IMG/VR virus record: IMGVR_UViG_3300042936_000932
Location: 1-43,523 of that record
Length of the DNA stretch: 43,523 nucleotides
Source: a virus
Direction: 5' to 3' (one strand)
Shown: piece by piece, positions 25,178-31,629 of the stretch
How the letters are laid out: every line of letters begins with the position of its first letter
Numbering within the stretch: the stretch's first letter is position 1
Program-made: the position numbers and the translations under genes
Notes under the pieces: model-generated
What the model was told of the DNA's origin: nothing
Databases searched by the model: none
What the model saw: only the letters and a program-made list of their open reading frames with translations

Positions 25178-25903
25178 CTATTCGTACTTTCGTTTTTCCC
25201 AAACATCTTTTAAGTATACGCCACCATCTGGAACCCTATACTTTTCAGAGTTTTTCATATTCTTTTTCATGATAGATATTCCAGATTCTTTAAGATACTC
25301 AGATGTCCAATCTTCTCTCTTGAATGGCATCATTTGCATATAAGGAGTTCCTGCTGGAAGAATCCCTACCCAATCTTTTACAACAAAGAATGGCATAGTC
25401 CCTGGAAGATTTACCTTATCATTGTCAATTATACCGCTAGTTGTTAAAAATGGTAGGTCGTACCTGTCATAAGGCTGAGAGTATAAAACGCTGTATCCTT
25501 CTGGCACCTCTACCGCCCAGTCTGGATACCAAGCAAAATGTTTTTCGTGATAACCCAGAGGGCCATCAAACTGAGGCATCTTTTCTCTATTTTGAATAAA
25601 ATCTGCATATTTTGGATCTAAAACTTTAGCAGAAATTTTTTGATTTGAGTCAAGGAAGAACTCAATATCGCAAGGGGTTTTATAAACGTATCCAGTAGTC
25701 AGGATGTCATACATTGCTGGGCAAGCTTTCCAGGTTGGAACCTTTCCACCATCTGGACCAACATAATTTTCTCCATGTGGGTTTTTGTAAAACCTATCTG
25801 CAGAAATATACCACTCTGGCAAACTTTTTGATGTGGGCTTTGGGGCAGAGGCATCATCTTCAGAAAGCCATCCCTTATTTGTTACAAACTTAATCTTTGG
25901 CAT
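25178..25903 (-). CDS. Conserved phage protein of unknown function
   Basis: A 241-residue protein. Visible conserved-looking blocks are TSKSLPEWYISADRFYKNP near the N-terminus, CPAMYDILTTGYVYKTPCDI, then a centre HFAWYPDWAVEVPEGYSVLY followed by YDRYDLPFLTTSGIIDND, and PAGTPYMQMMPFKREDW. The pattern 'egySvLy..P..R.DLPF...sGiID.D' resembles uncharacterised proteins encoded near oxygenases in other large phages. The make-up (short beta strands joined by Gly/Pro turns) suggests a beta-sandwich or cupin-like fold. Overlaps the upstream gene by 14 bases. No catalytic motif can be asserted. Confidence 0.7.
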   Translation of the reverse strand: MPKIKFVTNKGWLSEDDASAPKPTSKSLPEWYISADRFYKNPHGENYVGPDGGKVPTWKACPAMYDILTTGYVYKTPCDIEFFLDSNQKISAKVLDPKYADFIQNREKMPQFDGPLGYHEKHFAWYPDWAVEVPEGYSVLYSQPYDRYDLPFLTTSGIIDNDKVNLPGTMPFFVVKDWVGILPAGTPYMQMMPFKREDWTSEYLKESGISIMKKNMKNSEKYRVPDGGVYLKDVWEKRKYE

Positions 25904-26609
25904 TATCTTTTACTTTCATCAAAATTTTCTTAGCTTCGTGATATCCAGCTGGGCATCCATTATGATCAACTGCGTCTCTATAAAAGTGTGTCCACTCTCC
26001 CTTAGAGTTCATTACCTGGCTAGCCTCTCCTCTTTTAATCATGTTTTGTTGCCACTCTTGTGTTTCATATTCTGGCCTACCGCTTTTAATCTCTAGCTCA
26101 TTTTCCTGGATATCCGATAGGGATATTGGCAAGATAGCTGCAATCGGAGTATTGGCTGGAATAGTTATCTCAATGTTTGGCTCAGTAATCATCCAAGCAA
26201 TCGGAAAATCATTTGCCAACACTGATGTGCTGATTAGGGTAGTTATGCACTGTGCCCCTCTAATAAACTGATTTGGCACTGGCATTGTCAGTAGCGTCAG
26301 GTTTTCTTCATTTTCACCAACAAAAACAATGTCAGTATGAAAACTAACCGTCCTGTTTCCACGAAGTGACATCGCATACTTTTCTCCCGATAATATTTTT
26401 ACATGATCTGCGGTTGAATCGTTTATACCATCCCATATAAAAACTATGTCTTCTGGATAGGATATTCCCCAACCCAGTCTATTTGATAATGACATTGGAA
26501 AGCATTGATAGGCATGTCTATCAAACGTTATGTCCATCCAGTCACGGTGCATAGGTAGCTGATCAACACGTGCTAACTTACCCTGAGTATAGGCAAAAAC
26601 TTTTTTCAC
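25890..26609 (-). CDS. Conserved protein of unknown function, DUF6065-like
   Basis: A 239-residue protein with a GTG start overlapping the upstream TAG (TAGTG) and preceded by GGAAG. Blocks LPMHRDWMDITFDRHAYQCF, PMSLSNRLGWGISYPEDIVF, and FPIAWMITEPNIEITIPANT followed by PIAAILPIS resemble the DUF6065 pattern (RdWMD..., lNaLGWei, fP..W...P.v...GePfa.i.P). I recall this only in outline, so the family name is tentative. The central part aligns loosely with its neighbour (both have a 'PaGTP/PANTP ... iPi/mPF' turn), hinting at a related fold. Confidence 0.6.
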   Translation of the reverse strand: MKKVFAYTQGKLARVDQLPMHRDWMDITFDRHAYQCFPMSLSNRLGWGISYPEDIVFIWDGINDSTADHVKILSGEKYAMSLRGNRTVSFHTDIVFVGENEENLTLLTMPVPNQFIRGAQCITTLISTSVLANDFPIAWMITEPNIEITIPANTPIAAILPISLSDIQENELEIKSGRPEYETQEWQQNMIKRGEASQVMNSKGEWTHFYRDAVDHNGCPAGYHEAKKILMKVKDNAKD

Positions 26610-27331
26610 TAGCTTCCAGTTTCTTCATAAAACTTTGGATTGTGATATTTATCCGAATAGTCAATCATTGTAACAATCGAATGCTTTATCCCAGACTCAA
26701 CTGGCAAAGACTTGTGGGGATACATAAAGTTAGATGGAAAAATAAACAAGTCTCCAGCCCTAGGCTTTGCCTTTATGCCCTGCAACCTAAACTCCAACTC
26801 TCCACCAACATAGTCATCGTTAGGATATGCAACCAAGGACACTACGCAGTTATAAGAATACCCGTGGTCTGTGTGCTCTTGAAAGTGTTGTCCTGGACCA
26901 TATTTGACAAAGTTCATTGCCTCCCAGTATCTTAACTCTCCAACATTAAAATTTCTTGAGTAATGCTTTACTGCTGAAAGCTTTCTATCATAAAGGTCTT
27001 GCCATAACTGTTGAAGTTTTTGTGAGCTTGGGGATGGATCATTCATAATATCTGTTTTCTTAAACTTGAAATCATAGCAATCCCTATACTCTGGCATTTT
27101 CATTCCATAGCCAACCATGGCTTCCATGTAGTTATAGTAGTTTGACGGGTCATTAAGAACCTCTTCAAGCCTTTCTACAATATTCATATCTTTTGGCAAT
27201 ACGTCGTGATATACGAAAATTCCAGGAGCTAGCTGCTCTACTGACGACCAGGACTCTTGCCCAATGTTGTAGTATTCTTGAATTCTATTGTGTGTTTCTA
27301 AGATGTCTTCTTTTATGCTGTTATCGTTCAT
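26609..27331 (-). CDS. 2OG-Fe(II) dioxygenase, prolyl-4-hydroxylase type
   Basis: A 240-residue oxygenase. Iron ligands H153-x-D155 (FQEHTDHGYS) and H206 (MYPHKSLPV), K216 (SGIKHSIVTMIDYSD) at +10. It is a close paralogue of the upstream gene: both share NFVKY.G.G.HF..H.DHG and the C-terminal MTDY/MIDY ending. Together they form a subfamily distinct from the other seven. Confidence 0.85.
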   Translation of the reverse strand: MNDNSIKEDILETHNRIQEYYNIGQESWSSVEQLAPGIFVYHDVLPKDMNIVERLEEVLNDPSNYYNYMEAMVGYGMKMPEYRDCYDFKFKKTDIMNDPSPSSQKLQQLWQDLYDRKLSAVKHYSRNFNVGELRYWEAMNFVKYGPGQHFQEHTDHGYSYNCVVSLVAYPNDDYVGGELEFRLQGIKAKPRAGDLFIFPSNFMYPHKSLPVESGIKHSIVTMIDYSDKYHNPKFYEETGS

Positions 27332-27342
27332 TTTTTTACCAA

Positions 27343-28086
27343 TCAGTATGTTAGTTTATTTTGATCTTCTTCTCTATACGGGAAGTACCGAAGTCCACCA
27401 CGGCTATTGTAGTCTGTCATTACAACTACGGAATATTTTGTACCGCTCTTCATTGGCAAGGAAGCATGTTCATAGACATAAGTCGATGGGAAAACAACAA
27501 TATCCCCCTGCTTTGGTTTAATGGTTAGGTCAAATCTTGGGAAATATATTTCTCCGCCCTCATAGTCATCATTTAGGTATGCTACCACGGATACTGTAGT
27601 TACGTATGCGGGACCGTGGTCAGCATGGATATTAAAATGTTTTCCAGCACCCTCGTACTTTACAAAATTAAAAGCTTCATAATAAGAGATGCCAACACCC
27701 CAGTATTTTCCATAGTCTTGAACATTTGGATGAATTGCATCAAATGTAATTTGATGGATATCGTAGAAATCTGAGTTTTCTTCATTTCTAGGGCCATAGC
27801 TGTTGCTACTAATCTTAAAGTCAACGCAGTCTCTGGCGTCAGTGCTTACAGAGTCTGATTCAGTAACCATTGCTCCCTGCCACCTGTACATCTGGCTAGA
27901 ACTATTTGTTAGCCTTGATTCTAAGGTTTTTATAATTTTTTCAGAGTTTTCTGGGGAGATTGCATTGTTGTATAGATTTATACCCATTGCTGGATTCGAA
28001 ACAACTACGCCTTCGACAGTAGTCCTGTCTGGCATTCTATTTTTATCTGTTTCTGATCTATCTTTTGTTAACCATTCATTATTCAT
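27343..28086 (-). CDS. 2OG-Fe(II) dioxygenase, prolyl-4-hydroxylase type
   Basis: A 247-residue oxygenase. Iron ligands H154-x-D156 (FNIHADHGPA) and H207 (YVYEHASLPM), K217 (SGTKYSVVVMTDYNS) at +10. Core strand LNDDYEGGEIYFPRFDLTIK. First gene of the minus-strand oxygenase operon. The ATG at 28086 lies six bases after an extended -10 box, giving a leaderless mRNA; an ATG at 28104 is upstream of the box and is rejected. Confidence 0.87.
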   Translation of the reverse strand: MNNEWLTKDRSETDKNRMPDRTTVEGVVVSNPAMGINLYNNAISPENSEKIIKTLESRLTNSSSQMYRWQGAMVTESDSVSTDARDCVDFKISSNSYGPRNEENSDFYDIHQITFDAIHPNVQDYGKYWGVGISYYEAFNFVKYEGAGKHFNIHADHGPAYVTTVSVVAYLNDDYEGGEIYFPRFDLTIKPKQGDIVVFPSTYVYEHASLPMKSGTKYSVVVMTDYNSRGGLRYFPYREEDQNKLTY

Positions 28087-28092
28087 AAACAA

Positions 28093-28101
28093 ATTATAGC
28101 A
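28093..28101 (-). promoter_or_regulatory. Leaderless extended -10 promoter for oxygenase operon
   Basis: TGCTATAAT on the minus strand, exactly six bases before the ATG at 28086. Confidence 0.55.
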
Positions 28102-28146
28102 CACCTGCCCACAAGGATCAAGCCCCGCCCCTGGCTTTGAGAAAAA

Positions 28147-29424
28147 CTATTTATTATGAACTAGGTATCCACCAGCTACGAACCAGTCTTGTGGCTCGCA
28201 GGCAATTAGATAGGTCATTTCTGGTATCTCTACTTCGTGAAGTGTTTCAATAACTTCTTCTCCATAAGTTCCGTTTTCTAAGACCTTTATCAAAATGTCT
28301 CCAACAACCAGCTCTAGGGTTGGCAATATCTTGTATAGTCCATCTCTCTTAACGTATATGGTTTGAGTTATTGAAAACTTTGCAGACTCGTTATTGTTAA
28401 AGTATCTACACGGAGACATCTTTGGAGCTAAGTCTGTAATTTCAGTCTCAACAACTTCTCCGAATGTAAGAGTTTCTGATGACCAAGCAAACATAGATGG
28501 CTTATCATCTCCAGGAGAAGTATCTGTGTTTTCTGCTAGTAAAGGAACAAGAATCTTGTCTCTAAGAACAACATCTTTTGCTGGAATCTCGCCTCTAGCT
28601 GTTCTAACCAAGGTGTCTTCATGTATACACCAAGCGTGGAACCTAGGAAACCTTGGTGGAAAAAATGGAAAGAACGGAAAGAACGGTGGGAAGAACGGGA
28701 ACCTGGGTGGAAAGAATGGAAAGAATGGAGGAAAGAACGGAAAAAACGGTGGGAAAAATGGAAAGAACGGTGGGAAGAACGGAAAGAACGGTGGGAAAAA
28801 TGGCGGAGTAGTCGTAATTTCTCCAGAATATGGAGACCATGCTCCTGGGCCATTTACGTTTTCTGCACGGACACGATACTTTTGAACAGTTGATCCTTCT
28901 TGAGTAACAGTAACAGATGTTCCAGTAGTGGTATTGGTTTTAGGAGTTGCACCATCTAGTTCGAGACTTTCCCATCTGTATAGAGTAATTGCACTCCCAC
29001 CACTAGCGGGAGCAACCCAACTAACTATATCTTGAAGTGCATTTGGAGAAGAGGCAGTTGGTGCAGCTGGTGTTGCAGGCACAGTTGTTACTGCTACTGT
29101 AGTTGTTAAAGATTCTGGAGATGTTCCTGCAGCGTCTGTTACAGTTACACTTACAGTATAGGTTGTTGAAGATCTAAGGGTTTCTACTATGATTGGGGAG
29201 GTGGCTCCTGTAGCTGTTCTGGTTGTCTCCCCAGCTGCAACGGCAGTTACTGTAAATGAAATTGCTGCAGGAGAACCTGCTGGTAATTCAAAAGATACTG
29301 AAGCCGCTCCATCATCAAATGCCCTGCTTGTTCCAACATTTGTGGCAACTACGTTTATGGGGGCGGGGGAACTTAAAAAGTCATTTTGTTGTGATGACCT
29401 TCCTCCCGATTCTTTCTTTGCCAT
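28147..29424 (-). CDS. Tail-associated FN3-(PPFF)n-Hint protein
   Basis: A 425-residue protein. Residues ~15-105 and ~107-205 are two fibronectin type III domains. Residues ~206-262 are repeats of FFPPFFP with PRF interruptions. From Cys266 (AWCIHEDTLVRTARGEIPAK) to the end is a Hedgehog/intein (Hint) domain. It ends YLVHNK, so the usual C-terminal His-Asn is followed by a single Lys. The block-B His of the TxxH motif seems absent (ITQTIYVKRDG). The N-terminal part is paralogous to the protein at 16958-17476. Hint domains cleave or transfer at their first Cys, so processing could release or attach the FN3-PPFF part. The gene follows the fibre gene by 12 bases. Confidence 0.8.
   Translation of the reverse strand: MAKKESGGRSSQQNDFLSSPAPINVVATNVGTSRAFDDGAASVSFELPAGSPAAISFTVTAVAAGETTRTATGATSPIIVETLRSSTTYTVSVTVTDAAGTSPESLTTTVAVTTVPATPAAPTASSPNALQDIVSWVAPASGGSAITLYRWESLELDGATPKTNTTTGTSVTVTQEGSTVQKYRVRAENVNGPGAWSPYSGEITTTPPFFPPFFPFFPPFFPFFPPFFPFFPPFFPFFPPRFPFFPPFFPFFPFFPPRFPRFHAWCIHEDTLVRTARGEIPAKDVVLRDKILVPLLAENTDTSPGDDKPSMFAWSSETLTFGEVVETEITDLAPKMSPCRYFNNNESAKFSITQTIYVKRDGLYKILPTLELVVGDILIKVLENGTYGEEVIETLHEVEIPEMTYLIACEPQDWFVAGGYLVHNK
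28641..28806 (-). repeat. 21-bp tandem repeat encoding FFPPFFP
   Basis: On the plus strand, units of GGTGGGAAGAACGGAAAGAA (21 bp with the next C) repeat about seven times with variants. They belong to the same G/A-rich family as the 12-bp repeat at 17022-17173, but the unit is 7 codons instead of 4. Confidence 0.85.
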
Positions 29425-29436
29425 TTATTCTGCCCC

Positions 29437-31521
29437 TTAAGCCTTAAGATCTCCATAGAGAATCCAGCTATCTGTTCCACGCTTTAATATTGTAGCAGAT
29501 GACCACTGTGTTCGTAGCTTATTTCCTGGAGTTCTGTTTAAAGTCACACCCACAACGGCATCAATAGTTACCTCTCCAGTGTTTGTTTGGAAAATGTCCA
29601 TAGATGCTCCAATTGGCCAAGCTAATGTTGCATTAGTTGGAATTGTAAAAGTCATCGGGCTGGTAGAGTTCATCTCAATAACGCTATCTTGATGTACAAG
29701 AGTATCTAAAGTATAACTTGCAGTCTTTTCTACAAATGTAGTTAGTGATGGGACACCAGCCTTAGTCTGGGTGCCGTCAGAAAAAGCTACTCCAGAGCTA
29801 GCCGTAACTACACCAGAAAATGTTGGGGCATTGACAACAGACACCTGAAGACCCGAAACGCTAACGTTAGTTCCAGCAGTAACTGTTCCAGCTCCAGAAA
29901 ATTGTGCCCACAGAATGTTATCGGTTCCAATAGTATTTACTTCATTTTCAACGACCCACGAAGTAGTGTTGTAAAGTGTTCCATTTTCTATGAATGCTAG
30001 GTCACCTCCAGCTATTTCGGCTGCTGAGTTAAAGTCATCTGCCCTAGTAAGAACAGTTGAAGAGGTTCTCACATAAATACCATTATGGGCTGCGTTTGCT
30101 TGATTCTTAACAAGAATGCGGTCTCCGTTTGTTAGGGTATGGCCATCAATAACAGTTAAGGCAGTTCCAAGAACTAGAGTTGCTCCAACTCCGTCAGTTC
30201 CATTATCATAGGTGACTGTTCCTCCAGATAAAACTGCCAAAGTATCAGGTGTAGCGATATGTGCGGCTTCATGAATATGCAGTCCTGCTGAAACATTATC
30301 TACATATGCCTTTGTAGCTGCATGTAAGGCTTGTGTTGGATCTCCATCAAGAATAATTTTTCCAGTCATAGTGCCGCCAGAAAGATTTAGCTTAGCATCT
30401 AAAGCAGTCTGCTGAGCTGTGGAGATGGGCTTGTTGGCATCTGAAGTGTTGTCGACATTTCCAAGACCAACCATAGAAGAAGTAATACCAGAAACAGTGC
30501 CCGTAAAAGTTGGGGCTGCAAGATTTGCTTTTGTTGTCTCCAGATTTGTAAGTTGAGTCTGAACAGAAGAAGTTGCACCATTCAGATAACCAATTTCTGT
30601 TGCAGAAACATCTCCAATAGAAGTGGTGCCTGGAAGGGATACAGTGCCACCAAAAGTAGGGCTATTAAGTGGTGCATAGATTCCAGTTGCCGTTGCTGAG
30701 CTTAACTTGGCATCAATTTGAGTTTGGAGTGCTGAGGTTACCCCATTCAGATGGCCAAGTTCATCAGCAGATACGTCCCCGATTGTTGTTGTTAGTGGAA
30801 GCACCACGTTTCCTGTAAAAGTTGGGGCGGCAAGGTTTGCCTTTGCTGTGTCTAAATTTGTAAACTGAGTTTGGATAGCTGAAGTAACCCCATTAAGATA
30901 TCCAATTTCAATATCTGATACGTCAGTAACCTTGTCTTGCTTGTTTCCAAACTGGGTCTGAATTGCAGAAGTTACTCCATTTAGATATCCGATTTCAGTA
31001 TCCGATACGTCAGCAACCTTGTCCTGTTTAGAATTATTTATTGAAGTAATAGAATTATTTATTGTACTAATAGAAGTATTTATTGTACTAATGTCTCCCT
31101 CGATCACGCCATCAGCTAATTGAAGAGCAGTGTCAAGGTTCAATATGGACGTATCTACGTAGCTTTTTGTTGCTGCGTGTAAGTTTGTTGTCGGGGCTCC
31201 AGAAAGTGTCAGGGCACCAGTCATAGAGTCTCCAGCTCTAGCTACAAAGTCACCTCCACCGCCAGCTAACAGATTACTTCCGACTCCTATTGAAGCTGCA
31301 GATAAATCAATATATGCACCACGATTTGATCCGCCTTTATCAAAAATACGAAGTTTGTTTTGATGAATATCGATAGCTATGTCACCAGATAGGGTTGTAT
31401 TTGTTTGTGGTTTAGCTAGGTTTAGCTGGCCACCCTCGTCTCCCCCGACAGCGGCAGCAGTTATCTCACCATTAACGTCAAGTCCATTTTTGACTTTAAA
31501 GTTTTTGTTTGAAGTTGCCAA
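29437..31521 (-). CDS. Large tail fibre protein
   Basis: A 694-residue protein with a TTG start preceded by GAGGTG. The N-terminus (NKNFKVKNGLDVNGEITAAA) is a fibre attachment motif shared with the next gene. Residues ~165-350 are four to five repeats of KQDKVTDVSDTEIGYLNGVT followed by SAIQTQ, alternating with AAPTFTGNV, a trimeric coiled-coil shaft. Residues ~420-570 hold a module LHIHEAAHIATPDTLAVLSG ... GTDNILWAQFSGAGTVTAGT also found in the next gene. The end (FTIPTNATLAWPIGASMDIF ... SWILYGDLKA) is a probable beta-rich tip shared with 36118-36747. It forms a tail fibre trimer by inference. Confidence 0.85.
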   Translation of the reverse strand: MATSNKNFKVKNGLDVNGEITAAAVGGDEGGQLNLAKPQTNTTLSGDIAIDIHQNKLRIFDKGGSNRGAYIDLSAASIGVGSNLLAGGGGDFVARAGDSMTGALTLSGAPTTNLHAATKSYVDTSILNLDTALQLADGVIEGDISTINTSISTINNSITSINNSKQDKVADVSDTEIGYLNGVTSAIQTQFGNKQDKVTDVSDIEIGYLNGVTSAIQTQFTNLDTAKANLAAPTFTGNVVLPLTTTIGDVSADELGHLNGVTSALQTQIDAKLSSATATGIYAPLNSPTFGGTVSLPGTTSIGDVSATEIGYLNGATSSVQTQLTNLETTKANLAAPTFTGTVSGITSSMVGLGNVDNTSDANKPISTAQQTALDAKLNLSGGTMTGKIILDGDPTQALHAATKAYVDNVSAGLHIHEAAHIATPDTLAVLSGGTVTYDNGTDGVGATLVLGTALTVIDGHTLTNGDRILVKNQANAAHNGIYVRTSSTVLTRADDFNSAAEIAGGDLAFIENGTLYNTTSWVVENEVNTIGTDNILWAQFSGAGTVTAGTNVSVSGLQVSVVNAPTFSGVVTASSGVAFSDGTQTKAGVPSLTTFVEKTASYTLDTLVHQDSVIEMNSTSPMTFTIPTNATLAWPIGASMDIFQTNTGEVTIDAVVGVTLNRTPGNKLRTQWSSATILKRGTDSWILYGDLKA

Positions 31522-31539
31522 ATATATTCACCTCGATTA

Positions 31540-31548
31540 ATTATAACA
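31540..31548 (-). promoter_or_regulatory. Extended -10 promoter for large fibre gene
   Basis: TGTTATAAT on the minus strand, 18 bases before the TTG at 31521, with a GAGGTG site in between. Confidence 0.5.
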
Positions 31549-31592
31549 GATTATAGTGAATTATGGCATTAAAATAGACGAATACCGCTTTT

Positions 31593-31615
31593 GGGGGATT
31601 TTGAAAGGATCCCCC
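31593..31615. repeat. GC-rich inverted repeat between fibre genes
   Basis: GGGGGAT, nine bases, ATCCCCC: a perfect seven-base-pair stem in the gap between the two large fibre genes. Neither strand has a following T run, so it is not a standard terminator. Confidence 0.5.
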
Positions 31616-31629
31616 TAACCTTTAATATA

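Noticed and set aside
28394-28893. Overlapping open frames on both strands of the second PPFF repeat
   Set aside because: Again a by-product of a stop-free G/A-rich repeat; the minus-strand FN3-Hint frame has domains at both ends and a normal start.
31593-31615. Terminator between the two large fibre genes
   Set aside because: The stem is perfect, but neither strand has a T run after it, so it is listed only as an inverted repeat.
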